NCBI RefSeq assembly: GCF_024753545.1
Contig: NZ_JANTOO010000008.1
Span: 43,612-107,611, forward strand
Length of the DNA stretch: 64,000 nt
Direction: 5' to 3'
Origin: Lysinibacillus pinottii
GTDB lineage: Bacteria; Bacillota; Bacilli; Bacillales_A; Planococcaceae
The translations under genes were made by a program, and so were the position numbers. The notes beneath the pieces were generated by a model. That model was not told the origin of the DNA and searched no databases. It worked only from the letters and a program-made list of their open reading frames with translations. The first letter of the stretch is position 1. The number at the start of each line of letters is the position of its first letter. Below are positions 43,890 to 52,896 of this stretch, in pieces.

Positions 43890-43965
43890 TGGCGGTCCCG
43901 ACCGGGATCGAACCGGCGATCTCCTGCGTGACAGGCAGGCATGTTAACCGCTACACCACGGGACC
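43890..43965 (-). tRNA. tRNA-Asp (anticodon GTC)
   Basis: A 76-nt cloverleaf on the minus strand. The acceptor GGTCCCG pairs with CGGGACC; the anticodon arm CCTGC-CTGTCAC-GCAGG gives GTC. The T-arm holds GGTTCGATCC, the discriminator is G, and the 3' CCA is encoded. Solitary, not in an rRNA cluster. A terminator follows. Confidence 0.98.
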
Positions 43966-43985
43966 TCTTTAAGACATTTATAAAT

Positions 43986-44007
43986 ATATCATATAAAAAA
44001 ATGATAT
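43986..44007. promoter_or_regulatory. Possible upstream activator site for oppB
   Basis: The inverted repeat ATATCAT-N8-ATGATAT is centred about 80 bases before the expected oppB start of transcription, the usual place for a sigma-54 activator site. The sequence is AT-rich, so chance is not excluded. Confidence 0.35.
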
Positions 44008-44051
44008 GCAATATATATTTTCATATTTTTTCTTCTCTTATTTCCTTACAA

Positions 44052-44068
44052 TTGGCATCAATCTTGCA
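44052..44068 (+). promoter_or_regulatory. Sigma-54 (-24/-12) promoter of the opp operon
   Basis: TTGGCATCAATCTTGCA has GG (44054-55), ten bases, GC (44066-67), which is the exact sigma-54 spacing, 36 bases before oppB after allowing for the +1. Confidence 0.8.
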
Positions 44069-44114
44069 AATAATTTAATAGTTTTAACACACTTTTTAGT
44101 AGGAGGTTGGTGCC

Positions 44115-45044
44115 ATGGTTCGGTACATATTTACACGAATTGGATATATGATTATTACGCTTTTTATTATTATCCTACTGTCATTTTTATTAATGAAAGC
44201 TTTGCCAGGTTCACCATTTAATGATGAACGCCTTCCAGAGACACAAAAAGAGCTTCTTTACAAAAAATATGGATTAGACAAGCCCGTTCCTGTGCAATTC
44301 GGAATTTATTTAACGAATCTTGTACAGGGGGATTTAGGAGTTTCTTTTGTCTTTGATAACCGTCCAGTAACTAAGATTATTAAAGAACGTATTGGTGCAT
44401 CGGCGATTTTGGGCTTTCAAGCCATAATAGTAGGCACAATTATTGGGCTTCTATTAGGCATTATCGCTGCTCTAAGACACAACACAATTATTGACTATAG
44501 TGCCACAATATTAGCTGTACTAGGTATATCCATTCCATCATTTGTCTTTGCAGGTTTTTTACAGTATTGGGTTGGCGTTAAATTGGGCTGGTTACCCATT
44601 GCCTTTTGGAATGGCTTTGAATATTCCATTTTACCAACAATTGCATTAGCAGTTGGAGTAGTTGCAACAATTGCTCGTTTTACGCGCATGGAAATGCTTG
44701 AAGTCCTTAGTCAAGAATATATCTTAACCTCAAAAGCTAAAGGATTATCAAAGCCAATTATCATTACAAAGCATGGTATTCGAAATGCCATGATCCCAAT
44801 CGTGACTATTATTGGTCCTTTAACCGTTAACACTATTACTGGTTCACTTGTCATTGAAAAGATATTCAGTATTCCAGGTTTAGGTGAGCAATTTGTTAAT
44901 TCAATTATAACGAATGATTATCAGCTCATTATGGGAACGACTATTTTTTATGCGGTGTTATTTGTAACCATCGTTTTAATTATCGATATTTTATACGGAT
45001 TGATTGACCCCCGAATTCGTGTGACAGGAGGCGATAATACATGA
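44115..45044 (+). CDS. oppB: Oligopeptide ABC transporter permease OppB
   Basis: A 309-residue permease of the DppB/OppB type with six membrane helices. It has the N-terminal Y-I-x-x-R-I-G motif, SFLLMKALPGSPF, a periplasmic domain, and the EAA loop ILTSKAKGLSKPIIITKHGIRNAMIPIVT that contacts the ATPase. AGGAGG precedes the ATG. First gene of oppB-oppC-oppDF-DUF3899; a -24/-12 promoter lies upstream, so uptake of oligopeptides is probably sigma-54 controlled. Confidence 0.93.
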   Translation: MVRYIFTRIGYMIITLFIIILLSFLLMKALPGSPFNDERLPETQKELLYKKYGLDKPVPVQFGIYLTNLVQGDLGVSFVFDNRPVTKIIKERIGASAILGFQAIIVGTIIGLLLGIIAALRHNTIIDYSATILAVLGISIPSFVFAGFLQYWVGVKLGWLPIAFWNGFEYSILPTIALAVGVVATIARFTRMEMLEVLSQEYILTSKAKGLSKPIIITKHGIRNAMIPIVTIIGPLTVNTITGSLVIEKIFSIPGLGEQFVNSIITNDYQLIMGTTIFYAVLFVTIVLIIDILYGLIDPRIRVTGGDNT

Positions 45045-46072
45045 CTAGTAAACTGACAGATAGTACAACTAAAAGCCATCCAAAGGAATTATTTGAATAT
45101 GCACCGGAAACTGATATTACGGATGATTTCACCTATCGTCCTGAGCAATCATTTTGGCAGGATGCCTGGCGGGGTTTGCGAAAAAATAAAGCAGCTATTA
45201 TTGGGCTATGTACTATTATTGTTGTTCTATTACTTGCCATTTTCGGCCCTTTTATGAATAGCCATGGCTATGATGAACAAAATATCGCACGCACTAATTT
45301 ACCGCCAAAAATCCCTATCCTTGAGAATATTTCCTTCTTAGGCTTGAATGGTGTCGATAGCCGAGGCATAGACCAATATGAAGCGAAAGGTATTGGGGAA
45401 TATTTTTGGTTCGGTACAGATGAATTAGGGCGAGATCTTTGGACACGTATCTGGGAAGGAACAAGAATTTCTCTTTATATTGCTTTTTTAGCAGCAACCA
45501 TTGATCTAATTATAGGCGTTGCTTATGGGGCTGTTTCAGCATTTTATGGTGGTCGAGCAGATAATATTATGCAACGTATTATTGAAGTGTTGGTCGGTAT
45601 ACCTGGATTAATTGTGAACATACTGCTGATTCTTATTTTAAAGCCTGGAATTATTTCGATTACGATTGCAATGGTAATTGTGGGTTGGATTAGTATGGCT
45701 CGAATTGTTCGAGCACAAATATTGAAGCTAAAATCTTATGAATATGTGCTTGCTTCACGAACACTTGGTGCTAGTAACCAACGTCTCATATGGAAGCATT
45801 TAATTCCCAATACGCTTGGGCCAATTATTGTTGCGACTACATTTACAATACCAGGTGCTATTTTCACGGAAGCCCTATTAAGCTTCATTGGCCTAGGGCT
45901 ACAGCCTCCAACTGCTTCTTTGGGGACAATTGTCAACGATTCATATAAATTATTAAGAATTTATCCACATGGCATGATTATTTCATCTATTGTCATTAGC
46001 TTAATTATGATTAGCTTTAATTTACTCGGTGATGGACTGCGTGATGCATTCGATCCCAAAACTCGTAAATAG
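45041..46072 (+). CDS. oppC: Oligopeptide ABC transporter permease OppC
   Basis: A 343-residue permease. A cytoplasmic N-terminal extension (about 1-45) with SFWQDAWRGLRKNKAAIIG is followed by a first helix, a large periplasmic loop (YFWFGTDELGRDLWTRIWEGTRISLYIA, the OppC hallmark) and five more helices. The EAA loop is YVLASRTLGASNQRLIWKHLIPNTLGPI. It overlaps oppB by 4 bases and pairs with it to form the membrane channel. Confidence 0.93.
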   Translation: MTSKLTDSTTKSHPKELFEYAPETDITDDFTYRPEQSFWQDAWRGLRKNKAAIIGLCTIIVVLLLAIFGPFMNSHGYDEQNIARTNLPPKIPILENISFLGLNGVDSRGIDQYEAKGIGEYFWFGTDELGRDLWTRIWEGTRISLYIAFLAATIDLIIGVAYGAVSAFYGGRADNIMQRIIEVLVGIPGLIVNILLILILKPGIISITIAMVIVGWISMARIVRAQILKLKSYEYVLASRTLGASNQRLIWKHLIPNTLGPIIVATTFTIPGAIFTEALLSFIGLGLQPPTASLGTIVNDSYKLLRIYPHGMIISSIVISLIMISFNLLGDGLRDAFDPKTRK

Positions 46073-46085
46073 GAAGGTGCTCTAA

Positions 46086-48077
46086 ATGAAGAAAATATTA
46101 GAAGTAAAAAATTTAAGTGTTTCCTTCAACACGTACAATGGTGAGGTACAAGCCGTACGCAATATTTCATTTGATTTATTTGAGGGCGAAATCTTAGCTG
46201 TTGTTGGCGAGTCTGGCTCAGGAAAATCAGTTACTTCGAAAAGCCTTCTTCGTCTCAATCCAACTGAGTCAACAATGGTGAAAAGCGGCCATATTTTTTA
46301 TAACGGACATGATATTTTATCTTCCAGTGAGCAGGAAATTCGAGCAATACGCGGAGCTGAAATAGCTATGATTTTTCAAGATCCAATGACCGCTTTAAAC
46401 CCTACGATGACAATTGGTCACCAAATCGCAGAAAGTATAAAAAAACATACGACGTTACGTGGCAAACAAATAACAAACCGTGTTATAGAACTATTGCAAC
46501 TCGTTGGTATTAAAGAAGCTGATAAACGATATAAACAGTATCCACACCAATTTTCTGGAGGAATGCGCCAACGAATCGTCATTGCTATGGCCCTTGCTTG
46601 TGAACCACGTATTATTATTGCTGATGAGCCTACCACAGCACTAGATGTTTCGATCCAAGCACAAATTTTAGAATTATTAAAAAATATACAACAAAACATG
46701 AATTTATCCATTATCTTTATTACCCACGATTTAGGTGTTGTCGCCAAAATGGCTAATCGTGTGGCCGTGATGTATGCTGGAAAAATCATTGAGATTGGCT
46801 TAGTTGATGAAATTTTTTATCATTGTCAACATCCTTATACACAAGGACTGCTGGCAGCCATGCCTAATCCTGATATGGGTACAAATTCATTGTATGCTAT
46901 TCCTGGGACACCACCAAACCTACTTCATCCTCCTACTGGTGATGCCTTTGCAGCTCGTAATAAACATGCACTAAAAATTGACTTTATAGAGGAGCCACCT
47001 ATGTTCCAGGTCAGCGACACCCATTTCGCAGCAACTTGGTTATTGCATAAACACGCACCTAAAATAGTACCGGTTCATCAGCACCTTGCTCAAGTACAGC
47101 AAGAGAAGCGTAATGCATCAGCTATTTTAGATAAAGAACATCCATATCTATCATTAAAAGAGGTCAAGCAGCATTTCTCTTTAGGGAAAAACTCAGTTAA
47201 TAAAGCTGTAGATGGCATTACTTTCGATATTTATAAAGGGGAAATTTTTGGCCTCGTAGGAGAATCAGGTTGTGGTAAATCTACAACTGGACGTTCCATT
47301 ATTGGGCTCCATTCGATTACGAGCGGGGAAATTCTTGTTGATGGTCGTAATATCAATGACAATCAAACAAAAAAAGACAAGCTTACCTTCAATAGCAAGG
47401 TGCAAATGATTTTTCAAGATCCCTATTCTTCTCTTAATCCGCGTATGAAAATAATGGATATTATAGCAGAAGGATTGGCCATCCATGAAGTGCCTAAAAG
47501 TGAATGGAAGCCTAAAATATATGAGTTATTAAACATAGTGGGCTTAACAAAAGAGTATGCAAACCGTTATCCTCATGAACTTAGTGGTGGGCAGCGTCAG
47601 CGTATTGGTATTGCACGCGCCCTTGCTGTAGAGCCTGAGCTCATCATTGCAGACGAGCCTATTTCTGCATTGGACGTTTCCATTCAGGCACAAATAGTGA
47701 ATCTGCTGAAGCAGTTACAAAAGGAACGCGGATTGACCTATCTTTTTATTGCACACGACTTATCAATGGTGAAATATATTAGTGATCGTATTGGTGTGAT
47801 GTATCAAGGAAAAATCGTTGAGTTAGCGAACAGTCAAGAACTCTATGATTATCCAGTACACCCTTATACGAAGTCATTATTATCAGCCATTCCATTACCA
47901 GATCCTAAGCTAGAGCGAGACCGCAAACGCATTATTTTTAATGAAGTTACCTATCAAGCTAATCGAAATACTGAAAGTGAAAGCTTTGTTGAGATACGCC
48001 CTGGTCACTTTGTTATGCTGACAGAAGAGGAGCTTATCCACTATCGTTCTGCCCAAGAAGGAGGTATATTACTTTGA
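46086..48077 (+). CDS. oppDF: Oligopeptide ABC transporter fused ATPase (OppD-OppF)
   Basis: A 663-residue protein carrying two full ABC cassettes. The first (about 1-325) is OppD-like: Walker A GESGSGKS, signature FSGGMRQR, Walker B IIADEPTTALD and the oligopeptide C-terminal motif HPYTQGLLAAMP. The second (about 350-640) is OppF-like: Walker A GESGCGKST, signature LSGGQRQR, Walker B IIADEPISALD and HPYTKSLLSAIP. In most Bacilli these are two genes; the fusion (as in GsiA or YejF) ensures a 1:1 heterodimer. AGGAAGG precedes the ATG 14 bases after oppC. Confidence 0.95.
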   Translation: MKKILEVKNLSVSFNTYNGEVQAVRNISFDLFEGEILAVVGESGSGKSVTSKSLLRLNPTESTMVKSGHIFYNGHDILSSSEQEIRAIRGAEIAMIFQDPMTALNPTMTIGHQIAESIKKHTTLRGKQITNRVIELLQLVGIKEADKRYKQYPHQFSGGMRQRIVIAMALACEPRIIIADEPTTALDVSIQAQILELLKNIQQNMNLSIIFITHDLGVVAKMANRVAVMYAGKIIEIGLVDEIFYHCQHPYTQGLLAAMPNPDMGTNSLYAIPGTPPNLLHPPTGDAFAARNKHALKIDFIEEPPMFQVSDTHFAATWLLHKHAPKIVPVHQHLAQVQQEKRNASAILDKEHPYLSLKEVKQHFSLGKNSVNKAVDGITFDIYKGEIFGLVGESGCGKSTTGRSIIGLHSITSGEILVDGRNINDNQTKKDKLTFNSKVQMIFQDPYSSLNPRMKIMDIIAEGLAIHEVPKSEWKPKIYELLNIVGLTKEYANRYPHELSGGQRQRIGIARALAVEPELIIADEPISALDVSIQAQIVNLLKQLQKERGLTYLFIAHDLSMVKYISDRIGVMYQGKIVELANSQELYDYPVHPYTKSLLSAIPLPDPKLERDRKRIIFNEVTYQANRNTESESFVEIRPGHFVMLTEEELIHYRSAQEGGILL

Positions 48078-48439
48078 AAAAAAAGACCTTCCTCTTACTT
48101 GCTAGCTGTATGATCATAGTTTCCCTTAGCTTTATTTTGTTCCTCCATCAACCAATCACTTTTTTAACATTGATTAACAATATTTTTCTTGTATCACTTA
48201 CCTCTACAATTACAGGTGCTTCATTGGTTGTTGTGCAAGGTGGGCTTTTTAATGGTATCACCTATAGCTTCAAACGTTTTTTTGCACGTGTTACTAAAAA
48301 TGGTGTCTATGCCTTTGAATTAGATGGTGATTTAGAATTTGTTCATGCTCCCTCCTGCAACTTTACTTATCCGCTTTTATTAGCAGGTATAATTGGCTGC
48401 TCTACGACAGCGATTTTATCTATAGTTTTCTATCTATAA
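48074..48439 (+). CDS. DUF3899 small membrane protein
   Basis: A 121-residue protein with about three membrane helices (5-27, 30-55, 98-120) and the DUF3899 pattern FNGITYSFKRFF in the cytoplasmic loop. It starts at TTG, overlapping the oppDF stop by 4 bases, so it is translationally coupled. DUF3899 members have no known role but recur at the end of Bacillales opp/dpp operons, which suggests an accessory or regulatory part of the transporter (inference). Confidence 0.8.
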   Translation: MKKKTFLLLASCMIIVSLSFILFLHQPITFLTLINNIFLVSLTSTITGASLVVVQGGLFNGITYSFKRFFARVTKNGVYAFELDGDLEFVHAPSCNFTYPLLLAGIIGCSTTAILSIVFYL

Positions 48440-48441
48440 AT

Positions 48442-48481
48442 AAAAAATGCTGTCCTCTGAAAGAAGAGGACAGCATTTTTT
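48442..48481. terminator. Bidirectional terminator between the opp operon and oppA
   Basis: AAAAAATGCTGTCCTCT / AGAGGACAGCATTTTTT is a perfect stem with T runs on both strands, between converging genes. Confidence 0.95.
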
Positions 48482-50156
48482 ATTTTACAATTTCTACCCA
48501 TTTATAGCTTATGTCAGCTGAGAATGGATGCTCATATAAATTTTTTACATATGGTTTTGTCAAACGGCTTAACCCCTTTTGGAAGGTTGGGGCAAATGCT
48601 ACATCTTCCATCATTAATTTTTCGGCTTGCTGCATAAGTTCCCAACGCTCTGTAACATCAGAGGTAGTTTTCGCTTGTTTAATGAATGCATCCACTTTTT
48701 CATTTTTGTAGTTTGATTGATTATAATAAGCAGTTGACTCAAATAATTCAATGTAAGTCATAGGATCTTGATAGTCAGGACCCCAACCACCATAATCTAA
48801 ATCAAAATCAACAGCCCCCTCTAATGCAAGCTTTTGCTTATTCGGCTGCATATTAATTGTTAGCTCTAAGCCCTCTAAATTCGTCTCCAGTTGATTTTTA
48901 ATAAATTCAGCTGCTTTCTTAGACTCTGCACGGTCATATGTTAAAAACTCCAGCTTTACTTGGTCTACACCAAGTTCCTTTAATCCAGTAGCCCACGCTT
49001 CCTTTGCTAGCTCGATATCTGTTTTATTCATATCGCCGTTGCCATCACGGAAATCATTCCCCTTGTCATCTGTTGATAATCCCTGTGGTACTAAATAGTA
49101 AGCAGGGATGGAACCATCCTGCAATATCACATCAGCGAAGCCTTGTTTGTCCCATGCCATATCAATGGCTTTACGAATGTTTAGATTAGATAAATATTTA
49201 TTCTCATGATTCATACGAATAAAATACGTATTTGGCTTTAAAAACGTAGAATACTCTGGACTATCTTTATATTGAGCCACATACTCACTAGATAACTCGG
49301 CAGTATCTATTTCACCAGCCTCATAGAGATTGACAGCCGTTGCTGTATCTTTAACAATTTTTTGCGTAATTTTAGTAAGCTTTACAGTGTCCTTATCCCA
49401 ATAACTTTCATTTTTAACGAATGTCCATCCTTGACCATGTTGCCAAGATTCCATCATGAAAGGCCCATTATAGATCATATTATCCGCTTCTAGCGCATAT
49501 TGATCACCTTGGGACTCTGTAAATTCTTTATTTAATGGGAAAAACGGGGCATACGTCGTTAAGCTAATAAAGTATGGGATGGGCGCATTTAGCTGCACTT
49601 CTAATGTATCATCATTTAAAGCTTTAATACCTATTTCCTCCACCTTCCCATAAAGGGGATCCTCTTCTGTTTGCACATTGGCAGCATTTTTTATATCTAA
49701 CATTAAGTATGAATAAATTGCTTGAGTTTCGGGATTTATTGCTCTTTTCCACGCATACTCAAAATCATATGCCGTCACTGGAGACCCATTACTCCAAACA
49801 GCATCTTTCCGTATTTTAAATGTATATACTGTACCATCTTCCGAAACTTCATGTGACTCCGCCATTCCTGGGATGGGTGTATTTTCAGGACCTATACGAT
49901 ATAATCCCTCAAATACAGAGTTCATTGCTGTTACAGCAAGTGCATCTACACTCCCCAAAGAGCTCATCGTCGTTAAATCTCCTGTTGCCACTAAATGAAG
50001 CTCCTGTGTAGCAATATTGTCGTCCCCATCAGCAGTTGCATTGTCTGATTCATTACTTTTAGCAGTATTTCCAGAAGTTGGTTTTCCGTAGCACCCTACC
50101 AATATAACGAGCATTAATCCTAACAATACGAAGAGCCATTTTGTTTTTTTAGCCAT
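48480..50156 (-). CDS. oppA: Oligopeptide-binding lipoprotein OppA
   Basis: A 558-residue extracytoplasmic lipoprotein. The signal ends in VILVGC, and the SBP_bac_5 domain follows: YTFKIRKDAVWSNGSPVTAYDFEYAWKRAI (family motif), NGPFMMESWQHGQGW, and GGWGPDYQDPMTYIELF. It delivers peptides to OppBC. I start it at ATG 50156 after AAGGGG; the longest frame, to 50198, would begin at the predicted start of transcription. It is unusual in being on the strand opposite to the rest of the opp genes. It has its own -24/-12 promoter (50211-50227), back to back with that of pepQ. Confidence 0.93.
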   Translation of the reverse strand: MAKKTKWLFVLLGLMLVILVGCYGKPTSGNTAKSNESDNATADGDDNIATQELHLVATGDLTTMSSLGSVDALAVTAMNSVFEGLYRIGPENTPIPGMAESHEVSEDGTVYTFKIRKDAVWSNGSPVTAYDFEYAWKRAINPETQAIYSYLMLDIKNAANVQTEEDPLYGKVEEIGIKALNDDTLEVQLNAPIPYFISLTTYAPFFPLNKEFTESQGDQYALEADNMIYNGPFMMESWQHGQGWTFVKNESYWDKDTVKLTKITQKIVKDTATAVNLYEAGEIDTAELSSEYVAQYKDSPEYSTFLKPNTYFIRMNHENKYLSNLNIRKAIDMAWDKQGFADVILQDGSIPAYYLVPQGLSTDDKGNDFRDGNGDMNKTDIELAKEAWATGLKELGVDQVKLEFLTYDRAESKKAAEFIKNQLETNLEGLELTINMQPNKQKLALEGAVDFDLDYGGWGPDYQDPMTYIELFESTAYYNQSNYKNEKVDAFIKQAKTTSDVTERWELMQQAEKLMMEDVAFAPTFQKGLSRLTKPYVKNLYEHPFSADISYKWVEIVK

Positions 50157-50210
50157 CCTCAAAACCCCTTTATGTTTATTGCACGAAAGAAATCGCACTA
50201 TAAAAATCTA

Positions 50211-50227
50211 TGCAATTTCCATGCCGA
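50211..50227 (-). promoter_or_regulatory. Sigma-54 promoter of oppA
   Basis: On the minus strand CGGCATGGAAATTGCA has GG-N10-GC. The -24 is CGGC rather than TGGC, one mismatch. The expected +1 near 50200 leaves a 44-base leader. Confidence 0.7.
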
Positions 50228-50244
50228 TTCTAATTTTTAAAAAA

Positions 50245-50261
50245 TTGGCACGGATTTTGCA
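50245..50261 (+). promoter_or_regulatory. Sigma-54 promoter of the M24 peptidase gene
   Basis: TTGGCACGGATTTTGCA is an essentially perfect sigma-54 site (TGGCAC-N5-TTGCA, GG-N10-GC), 34 bases before the start codon and 17 bases from the oppA promoter on the other strand. Confidence 0.88.
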
Positions 50262-50294
50262 TTATAATTTCATGAAAGAAGGGAGAATAACAAC

Positions 50295-51359
50295 ATGTCA
50301 AAATTAGAACAATTAAGAAATGCTCTACAAGCACAAGGTACGAGCGCAATTATTATTACAAATGCACAAAACCGACGTTATTTAACAGGATTTACAGGAA
50401 GTGCAGGAACGGTTATAGTGACTAACACACGTGCACTTTTATTGGTGGACTTCCGCTATACTCAGCAAGCAACTGAGCAAAGTAAAACATTTGAGGTTCA
50501 TGAGATAGATCGCAATCGTTTATATGAAATGATTCAGGAAATTTTAGATCAGGAATCTATTCAATCTGTTGGCTTTGAACAGCATCACGTAACTTACTAC
50601 ACTTATCAATTAATGGCTAATAAATTAACAGCAACTTTAAAGCCTTTATCTACTATTGTGGAAAATTTGCGTATGATTAAGACACCAGAGGAAATTGAAA
50701 TCATTAAGAAAGCAGCTTGGATTTCAGATGAGGCATTTAAGCATATTCTGACATTCATTAAACCGGGTTTATCAGAAATTGAAATTGCCAATGAATTGGA
50801 ATCTCATATGCGTAAGAACGGGGCAACTGGTGCAGCATTTGATATGATTGTTGCTTCAGGCCACCGCTCTGCTCTACCGCATGGTGTGGCATCTTCAAAA
50901 GTTATTGAGCAAGGTGACATGCTAACACTTGATTTTGGCGCTTATTATCAAGGCTATCGTTCTGACATGACAAGAACTATTGCAGTCGGCGAGCCTCCTG
51001 AACAATTAAAGGAGATTTATCAAATTGTTTACGACTCCTTACAACATGCTCTTTCTAATATGAAGGCTGGTATTACGGGGCAAAATGCAGATAGCTATAC
51101 ACGAGACTACATTACAGCTAAAGGCTACGGGGACAATTATGGACACGGAGCAGGTCATGGCATTGGCCTAGATATTCACGAGGATATATTTATGTCGACA
51201 GTTTGTGAAGACGTTTTAGAGGAGAATATGGTACTTACCGTGGAGCCTGGCATTTACCTCCCACAAGTTGGAGGTGTTCGAATAGAAGATGATGTCATCA
51301 TTACAAAAGATGGTGTTGAAGTAATCACACATTCACCAAAAGAACTCATTATCTTATAA
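50295..51359 (+). CDS. M24-family Xaa-Pro peptidase
   Basis: A 354-residue metallopeptidase. It has the N-terminal creatinase-like domain (RRYLTGFTGSAGTVIVT) and a pita-bread catalytic domain with the five ligands: Asp in LTLDFGAYYQGYRSDMTRT (two), His in GHGAGHGIGLDIHE, Glu in LTVEPGIYLP and Glu in VRIEDDV. Relatives (YqhT, PepQ, YkvY) cleave X-Pro bonds. GAAGGGAG precedes the ATG. A perfect -24/-12 promoter and adjacent peptide transporter and hydroxyproline genes suggest it releases Pro or Hyp from imported dipeptides; aminopeptidase versus dipeptidase is not decided by sequence alone. Confidence 0.92.
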   Translation: MSKLEQLRNALQAQGTSAIIITNAQNRRYLTGFTGSAGTVIVTNTRALLLVDFRYTQQATEQSKTFEVHEIDRNRLYEMIQEILDQESIQSVGFEQHHVTYYTYQLMANKLTATLKPLSTIVENLRMIKTPEEIEIIKKAAWISDEAFKHILTFIKPGLSEIEIANELESHMRKNGATGAAFDMIVASGHRSALPHGVASSKVIEQGDMLTLDFGAYYQGYRSDMTRTIAVGEPPEQLKEIYQIVYDSLQHALSNMKAGITGQNADSYTRDYITAKGYGDNYGHGAGHGIGLDIHEDIFMSTVCEDVLEENMVLTVEPGIYLPQVGGVRIEDDVIITKDGVEVITHSPKELIIL

Positions 51360-51540
51360 TTTATTTACACTTTAACTATAAGATGTTTACTTTTTTTACA
51401 CTTTTTAAAACCTTTTATTTCAACATTTTGAGCTTTTTATTGAAAGCTTAGGATTCATTTTGTTGCACATGTCAAAGTTTCTTGTCACTATATTTTTCTA
51501 AATTAGTTAGATAGATTGATAGAGAATCGAGGTTTTTTGT

Positions 51541-52827
51541 ATGCAACTTTCTATTAAACAAACACAAGAATTACAAATAGTTATGTCTGCCCAACTTCGT
51601 CAGGCAATTGAGCTACTCCAATATTCAACTCAGGAGCTAGAACAATATATACGTGAACAAGAACTCGTTAATCCTTTAATCGAGCTAAGTGAACCAACAT
51701 TTAAAGAGCATCTACAGATTTCCAAAACGTGTGGCAGACACTATAACAATTGGCATCTTTCTACAAAATGTGAAAAAAATATCCGTGATGAGCTGTTTCA
51801 GCAGGTCAGGCTAACTTTTGATAATGAAAAGGACATTCAGCTCTTAAAACATATTATTTACCATTTAGATGACAATGGGTATTATGAGCAATCCATACAA
51901 TCTTCTTATAATGACCTAGAAATAGAAAAGGGCATTCATTTATTACAAACGATTGGTCCTCTAGGAATCGGTGCACGCAATTTAAAAGAGTGTTTACTAT
52001 TACAAACTATTTATGGTCCTAACAGCCCTGCTCATGCCGATACCATTATTTCTAATTATCTAGAAGAGCTCGCTCATAATAATTGGAAAAAAATATCAAA
52101 AGAGCTGGATATATCCCTAAATGACTTACAAATCATCTATCTTTTTATACAATCACTACAGCCAAAGCTAAGCTCATTGTTTTATCAGGAATTGGTACAT
52201 ACAACAATACCAGATATTATTGTTGATATTGTGGACGGTGGGATTACCTTTTCGTTGAACGATTATTATTTACCAAAGGTTAGTATTCATGCTGACTACT
52301 TTCCTTATATAAAAGCTCATTCCTCAGAAAAGAGTTATTTTAAAAAACACTTAGCTGACTACCACTGGCTAGTGAACAGCATAGAACAACGTCGAAATAC
52401 AATGATCAACATTATGAAGGCCCTTATTGAAAAACAAAGAAAGTTCTTTCTTGATGGCCTTGACGCCATACAACCACTTACGTTGCGTGAAATTGCTGAC
52501 CAAATAGATGTTCATGAATCGACGGTTAGTCGCATTACAACTAATAAGTATGTACAAACTGCTTTTGGTACATTTGAATTAAAAGAATTATTCAGCTCTA
52601 AATTGTCGACAGCAAATGGTCATAGTGTGTCACAAATAAAGGTAAAATCTTTGCTATCAGACTATATCAAATCAGAAAATAAGGCAAAGCCCTTCTCTGA
52701 TCAAAAAATAGCTGAATATTTTAACTCTGCTTTAGGTATTGAAATATCTCGACGTACCATAGCTAAATATCGCGAGGACATGAGTATCCCCTCCTCGGCA
52801 AGACGTAAAATAATACCTTTTAAATAA
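51541..52827 (+). CDS. rpoN: RNA polymerase sigma-54 factor RpoN (SigL)
   Basis: A 428-residue sigma-54. Region I is Gln/Leu-rich (KQTQELQIVMSAQLRQAIELLQYS, residues 7-30), which binds the activator. There is a core-binding middle (about 80-270), a HTH near residue 320 (LREIADQIDVHESTVSRITTNKYVQTAFG), and the C-terminal RpoN box ISRRTIAKYRE that reads the -24 element. It directs transcription from GG-N10-GC promoters with ATP-driven activators. Its neighbours on both sides carry six such promoters. In B. subtilis sigL lies elsewhere, near levansucrase/rap genes. ATG 51541 follows a short GAGG; the ribosome site is weak. Confidence 0.97.
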   Translation: MQLSIKQTQELQIVMSAQLRQAIELLQYSTQELEQYIREQELVNPLIELSEPTFKEHLQISKTCGRHYNNWHLSTKCEKNIRDELFQQVRLTFDNEKDIQLLKHIIYHLDDNGYYEQSIQSSYNDLEIEKGIHLLQTIGPLGIGARNLKECLLLQTIYGPNSPAHADTIISNYLEELAHNNWKKISKELDISLNDLQIIYLFIQSLQPKLSSLFYQELVHTTIPDIIVDIVDGGITFSLNDYYLPKVSIHADYFPYIKAHSSEKSYFKKHLADYHWLVNSIEQRRNTMINIMKALIEKQRKFFLDGLDAIQPLTLREIADQIDVHESTVSRITTNKYVQTAFGTFELKELFSSKLSTANGHSVSQIKVKSLLSDYIKSENKAKPFSDQKIAEYFNSALGIEISRRTIAKYREDMSIPSSARRKIIPFK

Positions 52828-52831
52828 CGTG

Positions 52832-52864
52832 AAAAGGAGCTATCTATTGAAGTTAGCTCCTTTT
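52832..52864. terminator. Bidirectional terminator between rpoN and the aldehyde dehydrogenase gene
   Basis: AAAAGGAGCTA / TAGCTCCTTTT hairpin with A and T runs between converging genes. Confidence 0.85.
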
Positions 52865-52896
52865 ACTTCTATACAAATTTAATGCATACTCACTAA

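Noticed and set aside
44006..44221. 71-codon plus-strand frame overlapping the oppB start
   Set aside because: It crosses the sigma-54 promoter and oppB ribosome site in another frame, with Phe/Tyr-rich composition typical of AT-rich non-coding DNA.
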